Shown one piece after another: positions 37,267-46,695 of a stretch of 64,000 nt of DNA. Origin of the DNA: Halocatena marina (GTDB lineage: Archaea; Halobacteriota; Halobacteria; Halobacteriales; Haloarculaceae); contig NZ_JALLPK010000002.1 of assembly GCF_023276375.1 (NCBI RefSeq), forward strand, positions 124,001 to 188,000, written 5' to 3'. The notes under the pieces were generated by a model. It saw only the letters and a program-made list of their open reading frames with translations, was not told the origin of the DNA and searched no databases. A program made the position numbers and the translations under genes. How positions within the stretch are numbered: the stretch's first letter is position 1; every line of letters begins with the position of its first letter.

Positions 37267-37785
37267 TCAAGGAAGTAGCCAACCGACGCTTGATGAACAA
37301 GACGAGAATCCACCTCCACCAGAGTCCTTGAGTGTTATACTGTGTTCCTGTTCTCGTACAGTGCACGTCTTGATATCCGTCTTGATGTGGGTCTCATTAT
37401 TCTCGAGATCTTCGACAATGTAGACCGTAACGTTCCCTGGTGTCCACCCGTCGATCGTCGTCGTCGCCTCATCACCAGGATCGATGGTAATTCGCTGCGT
37501 CGGAATTTCATCGTCAGTCAGTGTAACATTCCGGAATCCGTCTGGCCAAACCAACTGCGAGAGTGTTGCGAGCCGCCGTTCGCCATCGATCGTCGTGACT
37601 GCGAAATTCATGAGTAACGCAGATTGCCTGTCTTCGACGGTGTATGCAGTCACTCGGTGCGTCGTGTCATCTTTGTTTGTAACGGTCAGTGTCGGTGGCG
37701 CGTCGATCGCTTCACCGGCGGCCAGAGAGAAGCCGCCGAGGAGGATGAGAACGACGAGGAGGGCAGTCGTTCGTCGAGATGCCAT
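37267..37785 (-). CDS. Exported protein with Ig-like domain, unknown
   Basis: The 172-residue product has a Sec-type leader (MASRRTTALLVVLILLGGFS) and a beta-rich mature part: TLTVTNKDDTTHRVTAYTVED, TIDPGDEATTTIDGWTP and a closing region with Gly and Cys (GGGGFSSCSSSVGW). The middle resembles the Ig-like fold of many extracellular haloarchaeal proteins. It converges with the propeller operon and reads in the same direction as tatCt. Function unknown. Confidence 0.7.
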   Translation of the reverse strand: MASRRTTALLVVLILLGGFSLAAGEAIDAPPTLTVTNKDDTTHRVTAYTVEDRQSALLMNFAVTTIDGERRLATLSQLVWPDGFRNVTLTDDEIPTQRITIDPGDEATTTIDGWTPGNVTVYIVEDLENNETHIKTDIKTCTVREQEHSITLKDSGGGGFSSCSSSVGWLLP

Positions 37786-37947
37786 ACTGGTACTAAATAG
37801 GCATCACAGAAATAATACACACATCCCTATTGTGCAACCGACATCGGATACAGAGACACAAGAGAAGCTTGCTAGAATAATATTAAAAGACGAGTATACT
37901 TTAGATGAGCCTATTCTCCAACCCTCAGAAGAGTGTTCTATCTTCTA

Positions 37948-40197
37948 TCACACCCGTCTCGATTTCGTCAGCGGTCCGTGACGACGGCCGCCAAAGGTGT
38001 ACAGCCAGAGCAAAATGAGCCCGATCAGATAGGCACCAACCACTGGCAATGAGAAGATGAGCATCCCGAAGACACCCCCGGGGGCAGCGACCGCGATAAC
38101 GCCGATGATGATGACCACTGCCTCACGCCAGTGCTTGATGATCAATCGGTACGGAAGGAATCCGCCGCGGTGGAGGAACAACAGCGTCGTCGGGATCGTC
38201 GCGAGCAATCCGATGCCAATAGTCGTAAAGAACACCAGCCAGCCAGCAGAATTGATCTGGTATTTAATCAGCATATTCGCCTGAATCGCATCGTACGCGA
38301 GCCACGAGATGATAGTCGGAGCGACCACTGCATAGCCAAGGACACTCCCGGCGAGCAGGACAATGAGCGAGGTGAACGACCACATGAACAGGATACCACG
38401 ACCGCCACCAGCTCGGCTGCCCACAAGGCCGCGCTCTGCCAGCGCTGGCCACGCGTAGTAGAGGATCGCCGGCAGCGTAGTCGCCAGCGCGATGACCGCC
38501 GCGAGTTTAACGTCGAAGACGAGTGCTTCGACAGGGTGTAAGGCGACGACACCGACTTGGTCGGCACGAACTCCAGCAGGCAAGCGACTCAGGAAGTCCT
38601 CTTTCAGGATGGTTAGTCCACCCTTATACAGAGCGGTGAAAATCACACCCATGACGAGCATGAACAGACCGACAATCCGGAACATCTTCGAGGTGAGACT
38701 GCCGAGGATGAACTGGATATCGTAGAAGTAACCACCAATATCGTCTTCAGAGCGTTCGTTGTCCGTGAACGCGTTGACCATTCCCGTCGTGGTCTCTGTG
38801 ACGACATCGCCGGCATTACTTTCAGCAGACTCGTTCGGCCCCGGTTGAGGAGCAGGAGGACGATTGGCAGGCGTACCGCCGTGACCGCTATCATTAACGG
38901 CAGCGGCACCAGCCTCGGTTGGATTACCCGAATACTCCTGTGCGGCGTCGAATCGATTAAGGATTGCTTGCGCTTTCTCGGGATCGTTCGCATCCATCGC
39001 CGCGCCCGCGTGTCCGAGTGCTTCGTCCTCGGTCATGGCAGTGAACGCTTCAGCTGGGGCGACAGCGATACTATTCGCGTCGAGGCGCGAGAGATCGAGT
39101 GAACTCGGATCACCCGTGCTCGCTGGCGAAGGTCCCGAATCAGTCGGATCGATCGTCCGGAATAATTGGATCAGAAATACGACAGCAGCGACAAAGGACC
39201 CAATCGTCACACCAAACACGATTGTAGCGGGTTCGCGTGGGAGTGCAAAGAGCCACTCAACGGACGGGAGCTCCGGTGCATTGTACGGGAGTTGTTGGAG
39301 ATAGGCATTTGCACGAGCCCCGTATCCAAGGACAACACCTTGGTACGCGAGCATCCCCGTTAGAAGCGCACTGCTGAGGATGATATGTCCGTTCTTGTAA
39401 GCAATGAGAGGGAGACCGAATTCGTCACTCGAATACTTGATTGTGATGACGAACCTCGATAGAAAAAGACTGAATACGTAGAGCGAAAGGAGTGGAATCG
39501 CCATCAGAATCTGGGTGAACGGGTCGGGTGGTGAAAAGAGAGCACCAAGAACGAATATGATCACGACCGCATACCGCCACTTATCACGGAAGATTTCGTA
39601 GCGGACAACTTCAGTATACGTGAGCAATGACATAACGAGTGGGAGTTCCGCAGCTGACCCGATGGCTAACGATAGAAGCGCTAAAAAGCGAAACCAACTG
39701 ACAAACGAGTAATGTGCTTCGAGGCCGGATTGGGCTGTATTCGAGCTGAGAAACTCGAATAGTAGCGGGAAGAATAGATAGTACGAGTAGGCCATTCCTG
39801 CGAGAAAGAGCAGGAGGACGGTGAGTCCGAGAACTACGAGCTTCCAGCGAGAAATAGACTTTTTTGGGAATAGCCCGCGCGCCCTGAGCGCATCACGGGA
39901 GACATAAAAAAGAACAGGAATTGCTACAAGTATACCACATATAAGTGACACCTTCGTCTGTAGGAGAACAACATCGAACGCGGTGATAGCATTAACAGAT
40001 GCTTCCTCGGGTAAGGCTCGTTCTTTGAGGTAATCAAAACCCCATTTTCGAAGGATTTGGAACGTACCCATAAATCCGAGAACGAAGACGATAAACACCT
40101 TTTGAAGCTGTGATTGTGCTTCTGAAAGAATATCGCCCACGGCGGCACGACCGTTATCCACAGTCTTGAGGGTGTTCTCGTTAATCACGCTTGCCAT
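37948..40197 (-). CDS. tatC: Twin-arginine translocase subunit TatC, fused double form (TatCt-type)
   Basis: The 749-residue protein holds two TatC units joined by a hydrophilic linker (about residues 355-480). Each has several membrane helices. The first includes EFLSSNTAQSGLEAHYSFVS and the TatC-like stretch VSWFRFLALLSLAIGSAAELPL; the second has YAWPALAERGLVGSR and FTSLIVLLAGSVLG. The length and order match the haloarchaeal TatCt, which binds Tat leaders and forms the core of the translocase. No TatCo or TatA gene is nearby, although Tat substrates abound in this window. Confidence 0.93.
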   Translation of the reverse strand: MASVINENTLKTVDNGRAAVGDILSEAQSQLQKVFIVFVLGFMGTFQILRKWGFDYLKERALPEEASVNAITAFDVVLLQTKVSLICGILVAIPVLFYVSRDALRARGLFPKKSISRWKLVVLGLTVLLLFLAGMAYSYYLFFPLLFEFLSSNTAQSGLEAHYSFVSWFRFLALLSLAIGSAAELPLVMSLLTYTEVVRYEIFRDKWRYAVVIIFVLGALFSPPDPFTQILMAIPLLSLYVFSLFLSRFVITIKYSSDEFGLPLIAYKNGHIILSSALLTGMLAYQGVVLGYGARANAYLQQLPYNAPELPSVEWLFALPREPATIVFGVTIGSFVAAVVFLIQLFRTIDPTDSGPSPASTGDPSSLDLSRLDANSIAVAPAEAFTAMTEDEALGHAGAAMDANDPEKAQAILNRFDAAQEYSGNPTEAGAAAVNDSGHGGTPANRPPAPQPGPNESAESNAGDVVTETTTGMVNAFTDNERSEDDIGGYFYDIQFILGSLTSKMFRIVGLFMLVMGVIFTALYKGGLTILKEDFLSRLPAGVRADQVGVVALHPVEALVFDVKLAAVIALATTLPAILYYAWPALAERGLVGSRAGGGRGILFMWSFTSLIVLLAGSVLGYAVVAPTIISWLAYDAIQANMLIKYQINSAGWLVFFTTIGIGLLATIPTTLLFLHRGGFLPYRLIIKHWREAVVIIIGVIAVAAPGGVFGMLIFSLPVVGAYLIGLILLWLYTFGGRRHGPLTKSRRV

Positions 40198-40511
40198 AGG
40201 TCGTGTAAATCAGAGATGATTGTTTATCTTTTGTTTTTCATCCCGGTGCCCTCGTGTGATCTATACACGAAACCACCGATTAAATTTCATATACATAGTT
40301 ACGCATATATTAATTAAATTATCACATACCTCTGATAGAGATAACCAGCACTCTAGTTCCCATCAGAAAATTTTAATATAGCTTCGATTACCCTCACATC
40401 GTTGTCGATTCCCTCGACGAGCATGTGTGGATTTCGTCCAGCACTTTGAGTAACAACTTAGTTTATGGAACAACCAATTATAAATAAAATATGTACCTAT
40501 CTTAATAACAT

Positions 40512-40718
40512 ATGGGCCGAAAGACGACTTCTGTCACAGATCCAACCCATGAATTCGGAGAGAGCAGGACAATCAGATTAAATTACCATCCGACCATATA
40601 TCCAAATTCTGTCACTACAGTTCTCGTCACCGCCATAGATGAGATGAACATGGACACAGAGCACATCGCTGAGTACACCAGTCTTTTTGAGGGGAGTGAG
40701 ATCAAATGTCGAACATAG
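40512..40718 (+). CDS. Truncated HalOD1-like domain protein
   Basis: The 68-residue product resembles the haloarchaeal HalOD1 output domain: a beta-hairpin (TIRLNYHPTIYPNS) followed by a helix (VTTVLVTAIDEMNMDTEHIA) and the 'pLyd..dpdaL' part reduced to EYTSLFEGSEI. Full domains are longer and end with a Leu-rich helix, so it is cut or divergent. Its end overlaps the nicotianamine-synthase-like start by 13 bases, so the two are translated in series. A TATA-like AT-rich run lies about 27 bases before the ATG. Role unknown; a regulatory partner of the next enzyme is possible. Confidence 0.5.
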   Translation: MGRKTTSVTDPTHEFGESRTIRLNYHPTIYPNSVTTVLVTAIDEMNMDTEHIAEYTSLFEGSEIKCRT

Positions 40719-41470
40719 CCGTCCCGTCAACAATTCCGACGCTCTACCGGACGCTCGCGTCGCTGGACTCCTACGAACCGTCACCTGAAACTAATCGGCT
40801 ATTCAGTCGTCTCGTCACTCTTGTGCTCTCAGATAACGGTTCGATCGATCTAGAGGAAACAGCTATCAACAATCTTCGGACAATCTGTGCAACTGCAGAG
40901 TACCGTCTCGAACGTCACTGGAGTGGCCGCATCGTTGAAAGCGACGACCCACAGACGACACTTGCACAGTTTCCGTACATCGAGAATTACCAACGGCTCG
41001 CAGTGATGGAACATGAGGGACTAGTAGAGACAGGGGCGTCAGTACCAGATCATACGGCGTTCGTAGGGGGTGGACCATTACCGCTCTCGGCGCTGTACCT
41101 CGCCAACCACGGTTGGTCTGGGACGATCATCGATCACAACCCAGAGGCTGTCGCGCTCGCACGAGCACTTATATCGGCGCTTGAAACCGATCTGTCGATC
41201 CATCTCGCTGACGGTGCTGTAGTGGATTACGCCGACTACGACCTCATTCACGTGGCCGCCCTCGTCGGCGGCACCGAGGGGGATGGCGTATTCGATCAGA
41301 TCGAGGCGACAGCAGACACCGGATCGGTTCTACTTGCTAGGTCGGCCCACGGTCGTCGTCAACTCCTCTATCCACCGCTTCCCGACGATACGTTCGACCG
41401 TTTTCATCACCGCCAGACGGTTCGACCGCCAGACGGTATTATCAACTCGGCGGTGTACTTTCAGGTGTGA
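40706..41470 (+). CDS. Nicotianamine synthase-like protein
   Basis: The 254-residue protein matches the nicotianamine synthase family, which joins aminobutyrate units of S-adenosylmethionine into metal-chelating nicotianamine or shorter opine-type precursors. The NAS N-terminal helices contain QFPYIENYQRLAVMEH; the SAM-binding fold shows TAFVGGGPLPLSALYLA, GTIIDHNPEAVALARAL and DLIHVAALVGG, and the closing strand region shows ARSAHGRRQLLYPPL. These match plant and archaeal NAS layouts in order. Archaeal and bacterial homologs usually make metallophores, but no dehydrogenase, exporter or metal uptake gene sits next to it. It is overlapped by the HalOD1-like ORF. Confidence 0.8.
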   Translation: MSNIAVPSTIPTLYRTLASLDSYEPSPETNRLFSRLVTLVLSDNGSIDLEETAINNLRTICATAEYRLERHWSGRIVESDDPQTTLAQFPYIENYQRLAVMEHEGLVETGASVPDHTAFVGGGPLPLSALYLANHGWSGTIIDHNPEAVALARALISALETDLSIHLADGAVVDYADYDLIHVAALVGGTEGDGVFDQIEATADTGSVLLARSAHGRRQLLYPPLPDDTFDRFHHRQTVRPPDGIINSAVYFQV

Positions 41471-41513
41471 GCGACTCGACGGCAGCGTATAGTCACTCAT
41501 CGTAAGAGCCCAA

Positions 41514-41963
41514 TCATTCTTCGAGCGTCTGAAACGCATCGACCCGCATGCAAAATGTCTTCTGAATAAAGCCGCGTTTCAATTGGATTGTTTTGTGCGC
41601 CGGATTTGCGTGCTCTCCGGATCGTCGCCAGATGATTGTCCATCCGTCGTCGACGAATTCGTGGACGTCGGCGACAGTGAGGACGACCGTTTCAATCAAT
41701 GTCTCCATCCACTCAATGGCTGCTGCTTCAGCTTTTCCCCGACACGCATGCTGTGATACTGTATCGGTACTTTCCCATCCATCCGAATGCCGCGTCTTCT
41801 CGACGATCACGACCCATTTGTCTTTGCCCGAAAATTCCTGTCGCTCGACGATGACGGAAATAGTAATCTCATCGAAGAGGAGGTGATCCTTCGATTCCCA
41901 ATGAAAAGGCTGGCTTTTCGATTCCGCGTCATCTTTCCGTCGAAAATGTCGCACGTCCGTCAT
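41514..41963 (-). CDS. Conserved-looking hypothetical protein
   Basis: The 149-residue protein is polar and mixed alpha/beta, with strands EITISVIVERQEF and KWVVIVEKTRH, a helix AAAIEWMETLIETVVLTV, and a Trp-rich end of the middle (DDGWTIIWRRSGEH). I recognise no family. Its promoter is the palindromic TATA box at 41989-42002, about 33 bases upstream of the ATG, which also could fire in the opposite direction. It converges with the nicotianamine-synthase-like gene, 43 bases away. Confidence 0.6.
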   Translation of the reverse strand: MTDVRHFRRKDDAESKSQPFHWESKDHLLFDEITISVIVERQEFSGKDKWVVIVEKTRHSDGWESTDTVSQHACRGKAEAAAIEWMETLIETVVLTVADVHEFVDDGWTIIWRRSGEHANPAHKTIQLKRGFIQKTFCMRVDAFQTLEE

Positions 41964-41988
41964 CGCAGGAACTCAACAATTGTGAAGG

Positions 41989-42002
41989 AGTATTATAATA
42001 CT
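41989..42002. promoter_or_regulatory. Perfectly palindromic TATA box, possible bidirectional promoter
   Basis: AGTATTATAATACT is a 14-base perfect palindrome containing a TATA core. On the minus strand it lies at the right distance for the 41514-41963 gene. On the plus strand it would start transcription near 42025, just before three adjacent stem-loops. Confidence 0.5.
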
Positions 42003-42035
42003 TACTGTGCAGTGATGGTTGTAGGGATCATTCTC

Positions 42036-42118
42036 CGATCCTTCTTTGGATCGACAGCAACGTGCTGTTGCTGACCCGTCACGAACGTAAAGGGTTTGTT
42101 TGATTTGTTTGAGACGGG
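42036..42118 (+). ncRNA. Candidate structured RNA with three adjacent stem-loops
   Basis: Three inverted repeats stand one after another with one base between. Stem 1: CGATCC/GGATCG at 42036-42053, six-base loop. Stem 2: CAGCAAC/GTTGCTG at 42055-42073, five-base loop. Stem 3: CCCGTC/GACGGG at 42075-42118, longer loop. The compact arrangement starts about 10 bases after the predicted plus-strand initiation site of the palindromic TATA box. I do not recognise an RNA family and no tnpB-like gene is near. The rest of the gap to 42414 shows no gene. Confidence 0.4.
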
Positions 42119-42414
42119 CGCGAATGATCCTGTTTCTGTGTTACTATCCATCATACTTTAATCATCCGACAGTTGCAATACTCTAGTGCTATCTATTAGA
42201 AATGTATTTAACAATGATACATTGGTGCAGCGGATCAACTGATGAAGATGGTTTAGTTTACCATCGATGTGTGGCACCCTCAGCTACCACTATCTGTATA
42301 GGGAATATCTCCACGTAGGAAAATGCTCGCGAGAACAGCAAACATTCACCGAAACCAACAGACAGCTCTTCGTATGGCCCACACCAAATAGGTCGAGTCG
42401 TAACTATATCGCTC

Positions 42415-43359
42415 TCAGAGAGGGAGCCATTGGGTGGTAAACCCAGTTATATTGAAATGCCATCGATACTCCGGCCCATGCTGACTAATGCGCAGCTCGA
42501 GGACGAAATCGAAACACGAGCGCACCGATTGAATCTCTGGTGATACGAATGCGTACGGAAGCAGGAACTGCCCCATCCCATCGTGCTGTACAATAACATC
42601 ACAGATCTTCTCCAGTACAGTAGTCACCCGTTCAAGATTATTCATATCGATGTAAGGCCGCAATGAGTCGAAACAGACGCGTAGCTCGGCCGGAGCGAAG
42701 CCATCGTGGGATTGTTCAAGCTCGTCGAGAGTTCGAAGAAGTGCTGTGTGAATCCCATCGAGTGATCCAGTCACAGTTGATAGCATCGCATCGGTCTCCG
42801 GGGGAGATGGACGTGGCACAGCAGATCGAACTGAATCATCGGTCGAGAAAACATGGGCTTGTTGTTCTGGTATCTGTGAATCTACTAATCGATCAAGAGC
42901 CGTCTGTGTTGGGCGGTCCGTGAGCACAAAAAGTACCGCTCGCTCCCGTGTCGCGTCGCCAAGCAAACACGCACTCATCACATCACGGATACGGTCTGGA
43001 ACCGTCCCACACACGAGCAGATTCATTCCCGTCTGCTTGAGACGATTGAATTCAGACCGCAAGGCGATTGTGCCATCCGCTGCCGCCGAGACGCGATATC
43101 CATGGAAGAGAAACTCAACGGTACCCTCCTGTCGTGGTGTACCGTCTACTGTCGGCTGAAACAGGGCATTTAGCGCAGTTGGATTGATGACCTCGTGCAA
43201 TCCCTGGTGGAGCTCTATTGGATCGATGTCGCTCGCTCGAGAAACACTCATAACAACCTCCCTACTCAGTGGCTGATCAGACTGTGACGTGTACTGAAAC
43301 GTCTGAGAGGACGATTCAGGAGCCACATCTGCTTCTGTATCAGTACCGTTCAGGAGCAT
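42415..43359 (-). CDS. HalOD1 domain plus DUF7504-like (RecA-type fold) protein
   Basis: The 314-residue protein has an N-terminal HalOD1 domain (residues about 20-95; SREVVMSVSRASDIDPIEL then INPTALNALFQP) followed by a larger alpha/beta domain with NLLVCGTVPDRI and AVLFVLTDRPTQTALDRLV strands. That part resembles the haloarchaeal DUF7504 family, a RecA/KaiC-like fold without an obvious Walker A. Such proteins are thought to belong to signalling networks with HalX-type regulators. The ATG at 43359 is preferred to the TTG before it. Confidence 0.7.
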   Translation of the reverse strand: MLLNGTDTEADVAPESSSQTFQYTSQSDQPLSREVVMSVSRASDIDPIELHQGLHEVINPTALNALFQPTVDGTPRQEGTVEFLFHGYRVSAAADGTIALRSEFNRLKQTGMNLLVCGTVPDRIRDVMSACLLGDATRERAVLFVLTDRPTQTALDRLVDSQIPEQQAHVFSTDDSVRSAVPRPSPPETDAMLSTVTGSLDGIHTALLRTLDELEQSHDGFAPAELRVCFDSLRPYIDMNNLERVTTVLEKICDVIVQHDGMGQFLLPYAFVSPEIQSVRSCFDFVLELRISQHGPEYRWHFNITGFTTQWLPL

Positions 43360-43634
43360 CAATCTCGGCTAAGGGTATACCCAAGTAAAAACATATTCAA
43401 AACACATTACCGCCTAGTATTTGGTCCACCATATTAATAATTATTTCAGATAACGTGACGGTGGGACACACGTGAGGAGACGATTCGACAAAATAGCACT
43501 CAGGGATCGCTCGGCCGATTCGATAATGGGATAGAAACCAGTGACAAGACGATCATAACTCATTTTTAAATTGTTGAGATAACATAATAGAGTGATGAAC
43601 AAATTAATAATACTGTCTTTGTAATTGGTATTCT

Positions 43635-45530
43635 GTGACGGGTGAAAATTCCAATAAAGATGGAGAAGATGGTGCGGCGAAAAATCCGTGGACACTCGAC
43701 AGACGAACTGTCCTACAACTCGGCGGCGCAGGTATTGCTAGCTTCGGGATGCTGGGAACGAGCTCGAACGTTGTCAGCGCAACAACGAATTGTGCCGATG
43801 GACCATTCGAGCGTGCGTACAGTGGTGAAACGATCTCATTGAGCGAGTTGTCATCTGACGAGACCCCAGACACAGACGATACCGCGAACGCAAGCCTGTC
43901 ATCGAGTCCCCTCAATCCTCTGAGTGAGGACGAACGAGAGTCGAGACGCGCCGCGGTCCGAGGACAAAGACCGCCAACGGACGCACAGCAAGCCGACATG
44001 GAAGTACAGCGACCGAACGGAGATAGACTACGAGTCGGCGCCGAGTACGACGGAGTAAACGCAGAAGGAACCCGTGGGGGCGTGCCGTCAGATTCGCAGA
44101 TCGCTACGAACGAAGAAAAACACATCCACGCACTCAACAGGCAAGTCGCTGTTTTCGATAAAGAGTCCGGCGAGCAACAACTGAAAGTCCAACTCGAAGA
44201 CATCTGGGAGTCGGTTATTCCCGAACCGGATGGCGGGTTCGTCTCTGGGTCCCCATTCGTGTTCGATCCACGAGCGCGCTATGATCGCAATGAAGACCGA
44301 TTTATCATTGCTGCGGTGCAGTTCCAGCAAGGCATTGCAGAAGACGGGAGTGTCATCGATCGCGAAGAGATTGAGGAAGGAGCAGACAAACCTGGTCTCG
44401 GCGAAGACGAAGACGCGAGCACTGCTGAAGAAAGTACTCCCGATCCTCGGCCTCCAAAGGGCTATTTCGTCGTCGCGGTCTCTGCAACTGATGATCCGAC
44501 CGGAGAGTGGCACGTCTATCGGCTCCCGCCCGAAAACGCGGACGGTCCGGACAACCTCGGACTTGTCGACTATCCAACATTAGGTCTCGACCGCGATGCG
44601 ATCTATCTGACGCAGAACTTTTTCCCCAACGACGGCAGCGACGTTCGGGTGTCGATGGTCACCCTCGACAAGGAAGCAATGTACGACGGTGAAGCGATCA
44701 CTGCTCACCACTTCGACAACTTGGACAACCCGACCGACGACTATCTGGATTTCACCGTCCAACCAGCGCTTCAGCCATTCTCGGGTGGAAGTGATGGGAC
44801 GTACTACATGGTAAATAGCGTGTTCCCAAAGACTCAGGAGACACCTCTAGCCAGTACACTCACCTTCTGGGAGGTGACTGATCCGATCGATGATCCCTCA
44901 CTCGAATGCTTCATTGTAGAGGTTGATCCCTACACCAGTCCACCGAACGCTCGGCAACCAGATTCCGATACGTTCATCGACCCTGTCGGCCGCCGACTGA
45001 TGAACGCCGACTACAACGCAGAGACGGGGTCGCTCTGGACGGCTCACGCTACCGCCATTGACTGGAGCGGCGACGGGACGCTCGTATCGGCTATCCGGTG
45101 GTATGAAATTGATACTGAATCGAGATCACTCGTCCAGAGCGGGATCTATGGTGAACCTGGGCATTCGTATTTCCTCCCAACGATTGGCTCGAACGATGAC
45201 ACCACGATCATCGCTCACAACGTAAGCGGCCCCAATACCTTTCCGCGGATGGACGTCGCAGGGCGGACCGAAGGCTTCGTTCAGAATCAACTCGAAGATG
45301 CGGTGGTCATCGAAGCAGGCAAATCGCGCTACGATTACGGCGAGGGGATGGATGTGATGCGTTGGGGGGACTATAACGGAATCTCGGTCGATCCTCAGAC
45401 CGGTCACTTCTGGACGGTGAGTCAGTATTCGCCCGATATCAACATCCCACCAGAGGCCGAACGCCGAGATCCGTACCACACTCGTATCGCAGAAGTGTCC
45501 TTCGATTGGTGGTTTGATCACGATCAATGA
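43635..45530 (+). CDS. Large Tat-exported protein, beta-propeller-like
   Basis: The 631-residue product starts at GTG, with TTAATAAT about 28 bases upstream. It has a Tat leader (DRRTVLQLGGAGIASFGML). After an acidic, low-complexity linker (about residues 55-150) come many beta strands, such as GYFVVAVSATDDPTGEWHVY, DYPTLGLDRDAIYLTQNFF and YGEPGHSYFLPTIGSNDDT, typical of a propeller or related all-beta domain. The end carries GISVDPQTGHFWTVSQYS. No catalytic motif recognised. It is likely secreted and acidic, as in haloarchaea. Confidence 0.8.
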   Translation: MTGENSNKDGEDGAAKNPWTLDRRTVLQLGGAGIASFGMLGTSSNVVSATTNCADGPFERAYSGETISLSELSSDETPDTDDTANASLSSSPLNPLSEDERESRRAAVRGQRPPTDAQQADMEVQRPNGDRLRVGAEYDGVNAEGTRGGVPSDSQIATNEEKHIHALNRQVAVFDKESGEQQLKVQLEDIWESVIPEPDGGFVSGSPFVFDPRARYDRNEDRFIIAAVQFQQGIAEDGSVIDREEIEEGADKPGLGEDEDASTAEESTPDPRPPKGYFVVAVSATDDPTGEWHVYRLPPENADGPDNLGLVDYPTLGLDRDAIYLTQNFFPNDGSDVRVSMVTLDKEAMYDGEAITAHHFDNLDNPTDDYLDFTVQPALQPFSGGSDGTYYMVNSVFPKTQETPLASTLTFWEVTDPIDDPSLECFIVEVDPYTSPPNARQPDSDTFIDPVGRRLMNADYNAETGSLWTAHATAIDWSGDGTLVSAIRWYEIDTESRSLVQSGIYGEPGHSYFLPTIGSNDDTTIIAHNVSGPNTFPRMDVAGRTEGFVQNQLEDAVVIEAGKSRYDYGEGMDVMRWGDYNGISVDPQTGHFWTVSQYSPDINIPPEAERRDPYHTRIAEVSFDWWFDHDQ

Positions 45531-45786
45531 GACGGTTCTGATGGGGTCGCGCTCACCTGACGACGCTCTGTAACAGGCGGAGCGCTCACCAATCGGAGCG
45601 AGTGCCTGATCATGGCGCTCGATGACCGAAATCTGTGGCGGGACAGTGACCAACTTCGAGTACTCATCAAAAGAAGCGATGGATAGCCCACCATCATTGA
45701 TAGTATCAGACGAAAGTTAACTCAGAGACAAACTGACAAAGGAGGTTGAAGGGAGATTTATGTGGGTTCGAAGGACAACATTTGGC

Positions 45787-46452
45787 ATGCGCCGAACTCT
45801 CATCCTCGCGCTCATCTGTTTGCTCGCGCTTGCAGGGTGTAGCTCGTTCGCTGGGGAAGGATCAAGCGCTGCATCGACAGCGAATAAACCGATAACGTCG
45901 ACCGAAGCAACGATAGAATCTACGTCATCACCTTCACTTCCGTCGACTGCGACGGCTCCACCAGGAGCCGAGATGCCACTGGGAACAACCGATCGTACGG
46001 AACGGCGAGCGTTCGTCACACGCGTGATCGACGGCGACACGGTGAAAGTCGAGTTTGCTGAGGGTGGCACCGATACCGTAGAGCTTGTCGGCGTCGACAC
46101 ACCCGAAATGACGCCTGATACCGTGCGCCCCGGTGAGTATGAGGGTATCCCAGACAACCAGGCCGGACGAGATCATCTCTCCAATTGGGGCCAGCGAGTC
46201 GAACAGTTCGCTGTTGATGAACTCACGGAGGCGTCGGTTCGTGTGATCTTCGATTCGAAGACTGACCGGCGTGATCCAAACGGGCATCGACTCGCGTATA
46301 TCTACGTCGGTGATGTGAACTTCAATCGTGCACTCCTTGACGGAGGTTATGCCCGCGTAGATGACTCGTTGTTCTCACTGCGCGAGGAGTTCGAGAGCAC
46401 TGAATCACACGCACGATCGAACGATACCGGCTTGTGGGCATTTCAGGATTGA
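45787..46452 (+). CDS. Thermonuclease-type (SNase) lipoprotein
   Basis: The 221-residue product has a short leader with a lipobox (LALAGC), a Ser/Thr-rich linker, and a staphylococcal nuclease fold: VTRVIDGDTVKVEF, ELVGVDTPEM, DSKTDRRDPNGHRLAYIYVG and RALLDGGYARVDDS. These carry the metal-binding Asp and the catalytic Glu/Arg positions of the family. It should cleave extracellular DNA or RNA at the cell surface. The ATG at 45787 is used, not the GTG/ATG at 45760, because TTTATG at 45757-45762 lies 27 bases upstream. Confidence 0.88.
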   Translation: MRRTLILALICLLALAGCSSFAGEGSSAASTANKPITSTEATIESTSSPSLPSTATAPPGAEMPLGTTDRTERRAFVTRVIDGDTVKVEFAEGGTDTVELVGVDTPEMTPDTVRPGEYEGIPDNQAGRDHLSNWGQRVEQFAVDELTEASVRVIFDSKTDRRDPNGHRLAYIYVGDVNFNRALLDGGYARVDDSLFSLREEFESTESHARSNDTGLWAFQD

Positions 46453-46695
46453 ATCATATTTCCTCCTCTCGATTAGTGGTCTGGCCAACGATTGGATCCG
46501 AGAGACGTACTGAGACGAATAGTAAATCTCAGAGTGGTGCTCAAACGACTGTTTTCACAGCAAACAACCGTCGTACTACCCGTGTCGATGCTCGCAAGCC
46601 AGTTGTCCCTAATCGGTATGTACGAAGCGTCTCTCAACCGAATAGGCAGCATAAATTATTTAACCAATATGTTTAATATGGCGCAGAGCATACGA

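Noticed and set aside
42036..42118. Reading the stem-loops as an insertion-sequence end
   Set aside because: No transposase or TnpB-like frame lies nearby, and tandem stems with single-base spacers are not the usual layout of IS200/IS605 ends.
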